A DNA stretch of 64,000 nucleotides. Origin: Streptomyces venezuelae. Its GTDB lineage: Bacteria; Actinomycetota; Actinomycetes; Streptomycetales; Streptomycetaceae. The stretch covers positions 6,100,001 through 6,164,000 of the forward strand of contig NZ_CP029193.1 in assembly GCF_008642355.1 (NCBI RefSeq). Direction: 5' to 3'. Of this stretch, positions 47,849 to 56,391 are shown piece after piece; the stretch's first letter is position 1; the number at the start of each line of letters is the position of its first letter. A model generated the notes under the pieces. It was not told the DNA's origin, ran no database searches, and saw only the letters and a list, made by a program, of their open reading frames with translations. Position numbers and translations under genes: made by a program.

Positions 47849-48718
47849 GTGACGCGACGAACCGACTGGGCGGACGACACCGCCCCCGAAAGCCGCACCG
47901 GTGCTGCCGGGCGGGGCCACGGGGGCGGTGTGGATCAGGACGGCGTGGCGGGCCGGTACGCCGACCGGGGTGATGGTGACGGCTTCCAGGACGGCGGAAG
48001 CCTCCGGGACGGCGGAAGCTTCCGGGACGCCGACGGCTTCCAGGGCAGTGGGGGCCACCAGGGCGGCGAAGGCTTCCGGGGCGGTGGCGCCCGGAGTCGT
48101 GGACGCCGCCGCCGTGGCCGCTTCGGGGACTCCGACGGCCGGGACTCCGGCAGCTCCGGCGGCCATCAGGACAGCGGTTCCCCTTCCTCGTCGAGGGCCG
48201 AGAAGGGGGAACCGCCCACGGATCCGGCCGAGCGGGCGCGGGCGATCTGCCTGCGCCTCCTCACCGGCACCCCCCGCACGCGCAAGCAGCTCGCCGACGC
48301 ACTGCGCAAGCGGGAGATCCCCGACGACGTGGCGGAAGAGGTCCTCTCCCGCTTCGAAGAGGTCGGCCTCATCAACGACAGCGCCTTCGCGGACGCCTGG
48401 GTCGAGTCCCGGCACCACGGCCGGGGCCTGGCCCGCCGTGCGCTCGCGCGGGAGCTGCGCACCAAAGGTGTGGAGTCCACGCTGATCGACGAGGCCGTGG
48501 GGCAGCTCGACGCGGAGCAGGAGGAGGCGACCGCGCGCGAGCTCGTCGCCCGCAAGCTCCGCTCCACGCGGGGCCTCGACCGCGACAAGCGCCTGCGTCG
48601 CCTCGCGGGCATGCTCGCCCGCAAGGGATACGCGGAGGGTATGGCGCTCCGCGTGGTCCGGCAGGCGCTGGAGGAAGAGGGCGAAGAGACCGACGACCTG
48701 GGGTACGAGGCGTTCTGA
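47849..48718 (+). CDS. recX: Recombination regulator RecX with long Gly-rich N-terminal extension
   Basis: RecX modulates RecA filaments. The conserved three-helix-bundle domain starts near residue 130 (RARAICLRLLTGTPRTRKQL) and continues with EIPDDVAEEVLSRFEEVGLI, DSAFADAWVESRH and GLARRALARELRTKGV. The preceding 125 residues are low-complexity Gly/Asp/Ser with repeats of DGGSxRD and GFQG type, and look disordered. The GTG start is three bases after the recA stop, so the two are coupled. Confidence 0.92.
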   Translation: MTRRTDWADDTAPESRTGAAGRGHGGGVDQDGVAGRYADRGDGDGFQDGGSLRDGGSFRDADGFQGSGGHQGGEGFRGGGARSRGRRRRGRFGDSDGRDSGSSGGHQDSGSPSSSRAEKGEPPTDPAERARAICLRLLTGTPRTRKQLADALRKREIPDDVAEEVLSRFEEVGLINDSAFADAWVESRHHGRGLARRALARELRTKGVESTLIDEAVGQLDAEQEEATARELVARKLRSTRGLDRDKRLRRLAGMLARKGYAEGMALRVVRQALEEEGEETDDLGYEAF

Positions 48719-48722
48719 GCGG

Positions 48723-48808
48723 GCCGCCCCCACGGGGGTGGGGCGGCAGTCGGAACGATCCCCGCACTCCGGCTCGCGCTCCGCAGGGTGGGGGCAACCC
48801 CCCTGCGG
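48723..48808 (+). terminator. Two GC-rich hairpins after recX
   Basis: GCCGCCCC (48723-48730) pairs with GGGGCGGC (48740-48747). Further on, CCGCAGG (48781-48787) pairs with CCTGCGG (48802-48808) with more G/C pairs inside. The first starts five bases after the recX stop and is the likelier terminator. Confidence 0.55.
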
Positions 48809-48862
48809 AGACGCCGGGTTGCCGCAATGCACAGGGTCGTGTGCACAGGCGACTGTGTACGC

Positions 48863-49654
48863 ATGGCAGAGGAACCCGGCAGGACCGGCGCGAAACGGCC
48901 CGCGACCGGCGCGAAACGGCCGCCCCGGACCCGGGGCCCGCACGATCCGAGCGCGTCCGTGGGCCCGCGAGAGCTGAGTGCGGGCGAGGGCGCGTATGAA
49001 CCGAGCGCGGTCGAGGGCCCGCAAGAACTGAGTGATCTGCGCGTACTGAAGGCGCTCGCGCAACCGCGGCGGCAGCAGATGCTGCAGCACCTCACCGTGC
49101 AGGGCCCGGCCACCTCCGCGACGCTCGCCAGGGCCCTCGGGCTCAACACCGGCGCGACCAGCTACCACCTGCGCGAACTCGCCCGATACGGCTTCGTCGA
49201 GGAGACACGCGGCTCCGGGCACGGACGTGAGCGCTGGTGGCGCGCCGTCCCGGGCGACCGGCGCTTCCCGCCGCGCAGCCGGCAGAGCCCGGAGACGCGG
49301 CTCGTCATGGACGAGCTCAGCCGCCTCTCGTACGCGGCCGACCTGGAGCTCTTCGCGCAACTGCAACGGGAGCCCGGCTCCGACGAGTGGGCGGACGCAC
49401 TGCCTCACTCACGAGGCACGATCCGGCTGACCCTCCCCGAACTCCATGAGTTCTTCGAGGAGTACATCGCGCTCCTCAACCGCTACAAGCGGTCCGACGC
49501 CGCCACCCCGGACGGCGCCCGCCCCGTTCTCACCCGCTTCCTGGCCTTCCCCGCGCCTACAGCTGCCTCCGAGCCCCCGGTCTCCTCCGCGCCCCTGGCC
49601 CCCTCCGCGCCCCCAGCCTCCTCCGACAACCGAAAAGAGTCCGAGCCCTCATGA
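48863..49654 (+). CDS. ArsR-like winged-helix regulator
   Basis: About 263 residues. A low-complexity N-terminus leads to a winged helix of ArsR type (LRVLKALAQPRRQQMLQHL, SATLARALGLNTGATSYHLR, RYGFVEETRG). A helical C-terminal domain and a Pro/Ser/Ala-rich tail follow. No metal-binding cysteines are visible, so it probably senses something other than metal. The start is uncertain: ATG at 48863 is used, 48827 and 48788 are also open. Its end overlaps the permease by four bases (ATGA), so the two are translationally coupled. Confidence 0.8.
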   Translation: MAEEPGRTGAKRPATGAKRPPRTRGPHDPSASVGPRELSAGEGAYEPSAVEGPQELSDLRVLKALAQPRRQQMLQHLTVQGPATSATLARALGLNTGATSYHLRELARYGFVEETRGSGHGRERWWRAVPGDRRFPPRSRQSPETRLVMDELSRLSYAADLELFAQLQREPGSDEWADALPHSRGTIRLTLPELHEFFEEYIALLNRYKRSDAATPDGARPVLTRFLAFPAPTAASEPPVSSAPLAPSAPPASSDNRKESEPS

Positions 49655-52215
49655 TGCTGCGCTACGCACTGCAGACCGTCAGGGACCGCAAGGGTGGCTT
49701 CGTCGGCGCCTTCCTCGCGCTGATGTGCGCCGCGGCCCTCGTCACGGCCTGCGGCACCCTCCTGGAAACCGGCCTGCGCGGCACGATCAAGACCGAGCGC
49801 TACGCCGCGGCCCCCGTGATCGTCTCTGCCGACCAGAACGTGCACCAGACCACGGTCAAGCACAAAAAGGGCAAGACCAAGGTCAAGCACAAGGCGAAAC
49901 CGATCGCCGAACGCGCGTGGCTCCGGGCCGACGACATCGAGAGCAGGATCAAGAGCGCCCCGGGCGTCGCCACCGTCGTACCGGAACTCACCTTCCTCGC
50001 CCAGCCGGTGATCCCTAAAGCCGGAAAGGGAGCGGGACCCGACGGCGGGGCCGACGCACCCACGTACGGGCACGCGTGGAAGTCCGCGACCCTCACCCCC
50101 TTCCACCTCGTCGACGGAAAGGCGCCGCGGTCCTCGCACGATCTCGTCATCGACCGCGGTCTCGCCGACCGCACCGGGCTGCGGCCCGGCGACCGCCTCA
50201 CCGTCCAGTCGACGCAGAGCCCGCGCGACTACCGCATCACCGGAGTGGCCGCGCCCCAGCACGGCGCCCTGACCCATCAGACCTCGCTCTTCTTCTCCTC
50301 CGAAAAGGCCGAACGGCTCGCGGCGCATCCCGGGAAGGTCACCGCCTTCGGCGTCGTACCGGCGAAGGGCACCTCCGTCGCTGATCTCAAGACGGCGGTC
50401 GAGCAGGCCGTCGAAGGGACGACGGCGCAGATCAGCACGGGGGACGATCGCGGGCCCGTGGAGTTTCTGGACGCTGCGGGAGCGCGCGTCAAGCTCGTCA
50501 GCATGGGCGGGGCCATGGGTGGCACCTCGCTTCTCGTCGCCGTCCTCGTGGTGGTCGGCACCTTCGCTCTCTCGATCCAGCAACGCCACCGCGAACTCGC
50601 CCTGCTGCGTGCCGTCGCCGCGACCCCGAAGCAGATCCGTAGGCTTCTCGGGCGCGAGGCACTGGTCGTCGGCGCGGTGGCGGGTGCGGTCGGTGCGCTC
50701 GCCGGGCTCCCGCTCGGAGGGTGGCTGCACGAGCGGTTCGTGGCGACGGGGGCCGTGCCCGCCACCCTTGAGCGCACCGTCAGCGTCTTCCCGCCGCTCG
50801 TCGCCGTCGGTGCCACCCTGCTGGGAGCCTGGGCCGCCGCGCGTATCGCGGGGCGCAGAATCGTCCGTATCCGCCCGGCGCAGGCCCTCGCCGAAGCGCA
50901 GGTCGAGCCGGGGCGGGCCGCGTGGAGCCGCATCGTCGCCGGCCTGGTGCTGCTCGTCGGCGGTGTCGTCCTGGTCGCCGTGCTGAGCGTGCTGCACACC
51001 GAGGCGGCGTCGACCCCCGTGACGTTCCTGACGGTCGTGGTGTTCGCCTGCGCCATCGCCCTCCTGGGCCCGTTCGTCGTCCGAGCAGCGGCCGCACTGC
51101 TCCGGGGCCCGCTCCGGCTGACCGGCCCCGGCGGCAAGCTCGCCCACGCCAACCTGCGCGGCAACGCGGCCCGCATGGCCGCCGTCGTCACGCCGCTCGC
51201 CCTCCTCACCGGCATGGCCTGCACCGTCCTCTTCGTCCAGCCCACCCTCGACGACGCCGCCCGCGCCCAGGCACGCGAAGGCATCCGCGCGGACTGGGTA
51301 CTGGCCGCGCAGGGACCCGGTGTTCCGGCGCAGGCCGCCCGGAAGCTGCGTACGACCGACGGGGTGGAGGCGGCCACCGAGGTCGTCCGCACGACGGTCC
51401 GCGTGGGGCTCGACAAGTACTCCGCGCAGGGCGTCACCCCCGAGGACCTCGCCCGGACCTGGGACCCTGACGTCACCGCCGGAACGATCGAGGGCTTCGG
51501 CGAGAGAAGCGTCGCCGTCAGTGAACTGGCCGCCGACCGGCTCGGGCTGAAGCCGGGCAGCACGCTCAAGTTCACCTTGGGAGACGGCACGAGGACAGAG
51601 CTCACCGTGCGCGCCGTCTACGCACGCGGGCTCGGCTTCGGGGATCTGACCATGGCGCACGATCTGGTCGCCCGCCACGTGGACAACCCGCTCGCCACCA
51701 CGGTCCTCGTCAGGAGTGACCGTACACAGCAACAACTCGCGGCGGCCCTCGACAAGTTCCCGGGTGTCCATGTGCTCACCCCGTCAGCGGCGGACGACCT
51801 CCAGGCGGAGAGCCGCAGGACCAACGCCGAGGTGAATCTGCTGGCGATGGGCCTCGTCCTCGCCTTCACCGCCATCGCCGTCGTCAACACGCTGGCGATG
51901 TCCGTCTCCGAACGCATCCGTGAGTTCGCGATGCTGCGCCTGGCCGGTGCGACGCGTCGTCAGGTGCTGCGGATGCTCCGGACCGAGGCACTGGCGGTCC
52001 TGTTCATCGGTACCGGCCTCGGCAGCGGGGTGGCGCTCGCCGTCCTGACGGCATTCAGCGTCGGCATGACCGGAAGCGCCGCGCCGACGGTCGTCCCTCT
52101 GGTGTACGTTTCCGTGCTCACTGTCGCCGGCCTGCTCGCCCTCACCGCGACCGCCCTGCCCGGCCGCGCCGCCCTGAGGCCGCTCCCCGTAGCGGTGGCG
52201 ACGGCCAAGGAGTAG
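49651..52215 (+). CDS. FtsX/MacB-type ABC transporter permease
   Basis: 854 residues in a duplicated layout. There is an N-terminal membrane helix (about 15-38), a large extracytoplasmic domain (40-280), three helices (about 285-410), then a linker with two or three more helices. A second extracytoplasmic domain and three final helices (VNLLAMGLVLAFTAIAVVNT onward) complete it. Both FtsX domains have the REFAMLRLAGATRRQVLRML-type cytoplasmic motif (also RELALLRAVAATPKQIRRLL). Such permeases need an ATP-binding subunit, and none is adjacent. A Lys-rich patch (about 70-90) sits in the first loop. Confidence 0.88.
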   Translation: MMLRYALQTVRDRKGGFVGAFLALMCAAALVTACGTLLETGLRGTIKTERYAAAPVIVSADQNVHQTTVKHKKGKTKVKHKAKPIAERAWLRADDIESRIKSAPGVATVVPELTFLAQPVIPKAGKGAGPDGGADAPTYGHAWKSATLTPFHLVDGKAPRSSHDLVIDRGLADRTGLRPGDRLTVQSTQSPRDYRITGVAAPQHGALTHQTSLFFSSEKAERLAAHPGKVTAFGVVPAKGTSVADLKTAVEQAVEGTTAQISTGDDRGPVEFLDAAGARVKLVSMGGAMGGTSLLVAVLVVVGTFALSIQQRHRELALLRAVAATPKQIRRLLGREALVVGAVAGAVGALAGLPLGGWLHERFVATGAVPATLERTVSVFPPLVAVGATLLGAWAAARIAGRRIVRIRPAQALAEAQVEPGRAAWSRIVAGLVLLVGGVVLVAVLSVLHTEAASTPVTFLTVVVFACAIALLGPFVVRAAAALLRGPLRLTGPGGKLAHANLRGNAARMAAVVTPLALLTGMACTVLFVQPTLDDAARAQAREGIRADWVLAAQGPGVPAQAARKLRTTDGVEAATEVVRTTVRVGLDKYSAQGVTPEDLARTWDPDVTAGTIEGFGERSVAVSELAADRLGLKPGSTLKFTLGDGTRTELTVRAVYARGLGFGDLTMAHDLVARHVDNPLATTVLVRSDRTQQQLAAALDKFPGVHVLTPSAADDLQAESRRTNAEVNLLAMGLVLAFTAIAVVNTLAMSVSERIREFAMLRLAGATRRQVLRMLRTEALAVLFIGTGLGSGVALAVLTAFSVGMTGSAAPTVVPLVYVSVLTVAGLLALTATALPGRAALRPLPVAVATAKE

Positions 52216-52231
52216 GCGGCACGGCCGGTTC

Positions 52232-52639
52232 TCACGCCTCCTGGGTGGCGGTCACGACGGGCAGGCCCGCCGCCCGCCACGCCTGGAATCCCCCCGTGAG
52301 GTCGGTGGCGTGGCGGAGCCCCAACTGCCGCAAGGAGAGGGCCGCGAGGCTGGACGCGTACCCCTCGTTGCAGACCACGACGACGCGCAGGTCATGGCTC
52401 GTGGCCTGCGGGGCACGATGGCTGCCCTGGGGATCGAGCCGCCACTCCAGTTCGTTGCGTTCGACGACGAGTGCGCCGGGGATGAGCCCGTCCCGCTCCC
52501 GCAGTGCCGCATAGCGGATGTCGACCAGCAGACCACCGCCCTCGGCGGTTTCGTACGCCTCCTCCGGAGAGAGCCGGTCGAGATCGAGGCGTACGCGCTC
52601 CAGCAACGCGTCGATGCCCAAGGGCTGTTCGTCGCTCAC
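52232..52639 (-). CDS. Rhodanese-domain sulfurtransferase
   Basis: A 135-residue single rhodanese domain with the active-site loop VVVVCNEGYASSLAAL and the family's GxxxPGA-type segment (DGLIPGALVVERNELEWRL). It ends in GGFQAWRAAGLPV. The GTG start overlaps the cysteine dioxygenase stop (GTGA), so the two genes are coupled and probably act in one sulfur pathway. Confidence 0.92.
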   Translation of the reverse strand: MSDEQPLGIDALLERVRLDLDRLSPEEAYETAEGGGLLVDIRYAALRERDGLIPGALVVERNELEWRLDPQGSHRAPQATSHDLRVVVVCNEGYASSLAALSLRQLGLRHATDLTGGFQAWRAAGLPVVTATQEA

Positions 52640-53175
52640 TGCCAGTCCTCCGGACGCTCGACGGACTCAAGGCGAAGCACGTCGCCCGTTCGGCTGTAGC
52701 GGCGAATCCGTGGCAGTGGCGGGTAGTAGGCGTGCACGGAGACGGCGTGCTCGGTCGTCGACTCGTTCAGCACCTCGTGCACGTGGTTCCGGCCGAAGGC
52801 ACGGCCCTCGCCGGACGTCAACTCCCGTTCGCGATCGACGTCCTCGGAGAGCTCCAGGGTCTTCCACCCGTCGGTGGGCAGGCGCGCGGCCAAGGAGTTC
52901 TCCTTGAGGGTGCCCGCCGCCGTGAGGAAGGCGCCGACCGACTCCGCGTGGTCGTGCCAGCCGGTGCCGGTGCCGGGCGGCCAGCCGATCAGCCAGGCCT
53001 CACTGCCGCCTGGCCCCTCCAGGCGTACCCAGGTACGGCCTTCGGGGTCGAGCGGCAAGGAGGCGATGAGTTCGGCGTCGGCCGCGGTGCGGCGGACGAA
53101 GGAGAGGAGTTCGGCGGCGGTGGGCGCCGAAGAGCGCGACGCCGAGGGCGCGGCGGAGGAAGGGGCAACAGACAC
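52636..53175 (-). CDS. Cysteine dioxygenase (cupin)
   Basis: About 179 residues. The cupin metal site is visible as WHDHAESVGAF with a second histidine in RNHVHEVLNE. The chain oxidises cysteine to cysteine sulfinate in known relatives. The GTG at 53175 has AGGA eight bases upstream; longer readings would run through the leader region. It is the first main gene of a two-gene operon with the rhodanese and has a cysteine-rich leader peptide upstream. Confidence 0.88.
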   Translation of the reverse strand: MSVAPSSAAPSASRSSAPTAAELLSFVRRTAADAELIASLPLDPEGRTWVRLEGPGGSEAWLIGWPPGTGTGWHDHAESVGAFLTAAGTLKENSLAARLPTDGWKTLELSEDVDRERELTSGEGRAFGRNHVHEVLNESTTEHAVSVHAYYPPLPRIRRYSRTGDVLRLESVERPEDWQ

Positions 53176-53203
53176 GGATACCGTCCTGGAGGTTCGCGAA
53201 ATG

Positions 53204-53239
53204 CGCGCACGTATGGCCCAAAGCGGTGCTCGGTGCGCG
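53204..53239 (-). promoter_or_regulatory. Candidate attenuator hairpin before cysteine dioxygenase
   Basis: On the minus strand CGCGCAC (53239-53233) can pair with GTGCGCG (53210-53204). The stem lies between the leader peptide stop (53256) and the dioxygenase start (53175), where a translation-dependent switch would be expected. Structural inference only. Confidence 0.4.
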
Positions 53240-53255
53240 GGGGAAGAGTGCGAAT

Positions 53256-53342
53256 TCAGCAGGACGGGTGACACACGCAGCCTGCGTAGCGGACGAGGTC
53301 CATATGGACCCTCCGCCACAGGCGCACATCGGTGTCGGTCAC
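53256..53342 (-). CDS. Cysteine-rich leader peptide
   Basis: A 28-codon open frame, GTG at 53342, whose last 15 codons read MDLVRYAGCVCHPSC and stop: three cysteines in the final seven residues. It also carries the RR-x-HxDL-x-R signature of the short 'leader peptides' before sulfur genes in Streptomyces. An internal ATG at 53303 has a strong GGAGGG five bases upstream, so either start could be used. It lies 80 bases before cysteine dioxygenase. Cysteine-codon-dependent attenuation of downstream sulfur genes is known from mycobacteria. Confidence 0.7.
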   Translation of the reverse strand: MTDTDVRLWRRVHMDLVRYAGCVCHPSC

Positions 53343-53463
53343 GATCCGGAGTAGACCACGGGGGTGCAGACCGGTCAACCCCGGCTCAACATGCGAACGG
53401 GGACCGTCCGCGGACGCGGTGGGGAGCACGACCGAGGTGGTGCCCCTTGCCCTCACCTGCTCC

Positions 53464-55134
53464 TCACCCTGAACGCCGTGCCACCCCCGCGGCCCCCGCC
53501 GAGTTCTCCTCCTCGCCCGTACTCGTACCCGTGCGACCGGGCCGCTCCTCGCCGTCCGCCCGTCCCGTCGGGGCAGACCCGCCCAGGGCTGTCTCGGCCG
53601 CCGCGTACAGCTCGGCCGGGCGTACCCCGGACAGCGCGGTGACCAGGTGGCCGTCGGGGCGTACGAGCAGGACCGAGTGGGCCGCGGCACCGGGGTAGCT
53701 CTCCGCGACGAGCAGCTCGGCGGCGTGCGGCAGGGCCGTGACCGCGGCGGCGAGCCGCGGCATGATCCCCGCGGTCACCCAGTGCCGCCGCTCCCACACC
53801 ACGGTGCCCGGCGCGACGAGGACGACGATCAGGTGCCCGAGTCCGAGCCGGTCGCGCAGTTGGACGAAGGACCCGTCCGGCGCCGTCACCCGCACATCGA
53901 CGACGGGCGCGCCGGGCTCCGTGCCGACCGCCGTGAAGGACTCGGAGAACACGGGGGCCAGCGGCGAATCGGCGTAGGACGAGGGAGCGCCCAGGGGGCC
54001 GCGTCCGACGTGACCGTCCGTGAGGAGCGTGTCGTGCCCCCGGGCCGATCCGGGGACGTACGAGCGCAGGTTCTTGTTGCCGCGCAGCGCGGGCAGCGAC
54101 TGGTCGGCGGCGCGCAGGCGGGCGGCCACACCGGCCCGGCGCTCGACCTGGTAGCTGTCGAGCAGCGCTTCGCGCGCGCCGTGGTGCCAGGCGAACCCCA
54201 GCTTCCACGCCAGGTTGTCGGCGTCCCGCAGCCCTTCGTCGAGCCCCTGGGTGCCGAGCGCGCCGAGCAGGTGCGCGGCGTCCCCGGCGAGGAAGGCGCG
54301 GCCGACCCGCCACCGTCGGGCAAGTCGGTGGTGGACGGTGTGCACGCCCGTGTCCAGCAGTTCGTACGGAGGTGTGGAGCCCCCGCACCAGCCCGCGAGG
54401 GTCTCCCGGATGCGGACGACGAGGGCGTCGGGCGTCACCAGGTCGCCGCGCGGCGGAAGCAGCCAGTCGAGCCGCCACACGCCGCCGGCCAGCGGTCGCC
54501 CCACCACCTCGGCGCCTCCGTGGCGCCACGGAGGCATCCGGTGCAACAACGCCTGACCGGGCCACGGAAGTTCCGTGCGCAGCGCGGCGACGGCGTGTCG
54601 CTCGACGGCGGTACGGCCCGGGAAGCGGACGTCGAGGAGTTTGCGCACGGTGGAGCGCGAGCCGTCGCAGCCCACGAGGTAACTGCCACGCCACCATGTG
54701 CCCTTGGGGCCGCGGGTGTGGACGGTCACGCCGCCGGCGTCCTGTTCGAGGGAGTCGAGCTTGCTGTCCACCGCGACCTTGACCAGCCGCTCGTCGGCGA
54801 TCGCTTCGCGCAGCGCGGAGGTCAGCTCGTGCTGTGGCAGGTGCAGCGGTGACGGGGTCGCTTCGTCGAAGTCGAGTTCCCGCATCAGTTGCTTCCGCCG
54901 CACGGAGCGCCAGCCCGCCCACCGCGCGCCCGTCTCCGTGTCGCCGAACGAGTGACCCGCGAGCCGCTCGGCGAACGCCGCGGTGTCGTCGCGGAGGACG
55001 ACGGTCCGCGCGGGTCGCTGCTCGTCCTTGCCGGGGCCCTCGTCGAGGACGACGGTGGGCACCGAGTGGCGGGCGAGTGCGAGGGCGAGCGCGAGTCCGA
55101 CCGGACCCGCGCCGACGACGATCACCGGGTCCAC
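53464..55134 (-). CDS. FAD-dependent aromatic-ring-type monooxygenase
   Basis: About 556 residues of the PheA/TfdB class. The FAD-binding VVGAGPVGLALALALAR is at the N-terminus, the DG motif in LVGCDGSRSTVRKLL, and the GD motif FLAGDAAHLLGALGTQGLDE in the middle. The C-terminal third is the thioredoxin-like domain of this class, ending in a low-complexity tail. The GTG at 55134 has GGAGG nine bases upstream; the ATG at 55143 directly abuts the same GGAGG. It is not adjacent to a recognisable catabolic or biosynthetic cluster, so the substrate is unknown. Confidence 0.9.
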   Translation of the reverse strand: MDPVIVVGAGPVGLALALALARHSVPTVVLDEGPGKDEQRPARTVVLRDDTAAFAERLAGHSFGDTETGARWAGWRSVRRKQLMRELDFDEATPSPLHLPQHELTSALREAIADERLVKVAVDSKLDSLEQDAGGVTVHTRGPKGTWWRGSYLVGCDGSRSTVRKLLDVRFPGRTAVERHAVAALRTELPWPGQALLHRMPPWRHGGAEVVGRPLAGGVWRLDWLLPPRGDLVTPDALVVRIRETLAGWCGGSTPPYELLDTGVHTVHHRLARRWRVGRAFLAGDAAHLLGALGTQGLDEGLRDADNLAWKLGFAWHHGAREALLDSYQVERRAGVAARLRAADQSLPALRGNKNLRSYVPGSARGHDTLLTDGHVGRGPLGAPSSYADSPLAPVFSESFTAVGTEPGAPVVDVRVTAPDGSFVQLRDRLGLGHLIVVLVAPGTVVWERRHWVTAGIMPRLAAAVTALPHAAELLVAESYPGAAAHSVLLVRPDGHLVTALSGVRPAELYAAAETALGGSAPTGRADGEERPGRTGTSTGEEENSAGAAGVARRSG

Positions 55135-55363
55135 GGCGCACATCCTCCGGCCCGGCGGGCTCCGAGGGTCCGGGCTGCCCGGATGCTCTGGACGTACGTA
55201 CAGGAACTGGCAGTTGGAGCCCGGTGCACGATCACAGAACGTATGCAACCTATTGCCGCTGCTTGCGTCAAGCGACGCCCGCTCCGACGGGACCTACCGT
55301 GCCATCGCCCTGTCCGATCGTCACATGTCGTTACATCGGAGGCCGGAGGCAGGTCCGGGAACG

Positions 55364-55398
55364 GTAAGGGGCGGCGTCCCATGGACACCGCCCCTTAC
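55364..55398 (-). terminator. gluD terminator hairpin
   Basis: GTAAGGGGCGG (55364-55374) pairs perfectly with CCGCCCCTTAC (55388-55398). It lies about 25 bases after the gluD stop. Confidence 0.75.
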
Positions 55399-55422
55399 CT
55401 CGGTTCGTTCGCCGAGACCCGC

Positions 55423-56391
55423 TCAGTCCGATTTGCCGGGCGGCTCGTCGGCCTTGGCGGCCGCCTGCTCGGCGTCGACCGTCGGCCCCTTGGGGTCGGA
55501 CGGGTCGAGCGCCCCCGGTGCCTCGGCGGGCTCGGCGGCCGCGGCGACGGCGATGCCCGTCTTGGCCCGGCGTCCGCGCTTCTCGACCCAGGTGGCCAGG
55601 CCGGAGAGGGCCATGCACATCGCCACGTAGATCGTGCCGACGACCATGATCACCGGAACGTAGATGTACTGGCCGTTGACGAGGGTCGTGTTGGCCAGCT
55701 GTCGCGCCGCGTACAGGAGCTCCGCGTACGTGATGATGTAGCCGAGCGACGTGTCCTTGAGCGTGACCACCAGCTGGCTGATGATCGTCGGCAGCATGGA
55801 CCTGACCGCCTGCGGCAGCAGCAGCATCGTCATCACCTGGGACTTGCGCAGTCCCAGTGCGTACGCCGCCTCCACCTGGCCGCGCGGCACGGCGTTGAAA
55901 CCGGCCCGCAGGACCTCTGCCTGCACGGCGCCGTTGTAGACGGCCAGACCGATGACCAGGGCCCAGAAGCCGTTGTTCTCGCCGACGAACCCCAGGTCAC
56001 TCTTGTAGGTGAGGAAGAGCACCCAGAGGGCGTAGATCGTGATCAGCAGAGGGATGGCGCGGAACAGCTCGATGAATCCCGTGGCCAGCCAGCGGATCGC
56101 GCGGTGATCCGACGCGCGGGTGACCGCGAGCAGCGCGCCGAGCACCAGGGACAGCGCACCGGCGAGGGCGAAGACCTTCAGCGTGGTGAAGATGCCGTCG
56201 CGGATGGCGATCCGCACGTTGGCGTAGTTGAAGGTGTTCCAGACCTCGGACGCGAAGTGGCCCCGGTCGGCGAGCCGCATGATCACGAAGGCGATGAGGC
56301 CGATGATCGCGGCCGTTCCGATGACCGAGTAGATGCGGTTGCGCATCCGGGCCTTGGGGCCCGGGGCGTCGTACAGGACGCTGGAGCTCAT
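55423..56391 (-). CDS. gluD: Glutamate ABC transporter permease GluD
   Basis: A 322-residue polar-amino-acid permease. An N-terminal helix (about 22-42) precedes the core helices, with the family EAA-type loop EAAYALGLRKSQVMTMLLLP contacting the ATPase. The C-terminus is a soluble Ala/Pro/Glu-rich tail of about 55 residues. The start overlaps the gluC stop by four bases. It is the last gene of the gluABCD operon. Confidence 0.93.
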   Translation of the reverse strand: MSSSVLYDAPGPKARMRNRIYSVIGTAAIIGLIAFVIMRLADRGHFASEVWNTFNYANVRIAIRDGIFTTLKVFALAGALSLVLGALLAVTRASDHRAIRWLATGFIELFRAIPLLITIYALWVLFLTYKSDLGFVGENNGFWALVIGLAVYNGAVQAEVLRAGFNAVPRGQVEAAYALGLRKSQVMTMLLLPQAVRSMLPTIISQLVVTLKDTSLGYIITYAELLYAARQLANTTLVNGQYIYVPVIMVVGTIYVAMCMALSGLATWVEKRGRRAKTGIAVAAAAEPAEAPGALDPSDPKGPTVDAEQAAAKADEPPGKSD

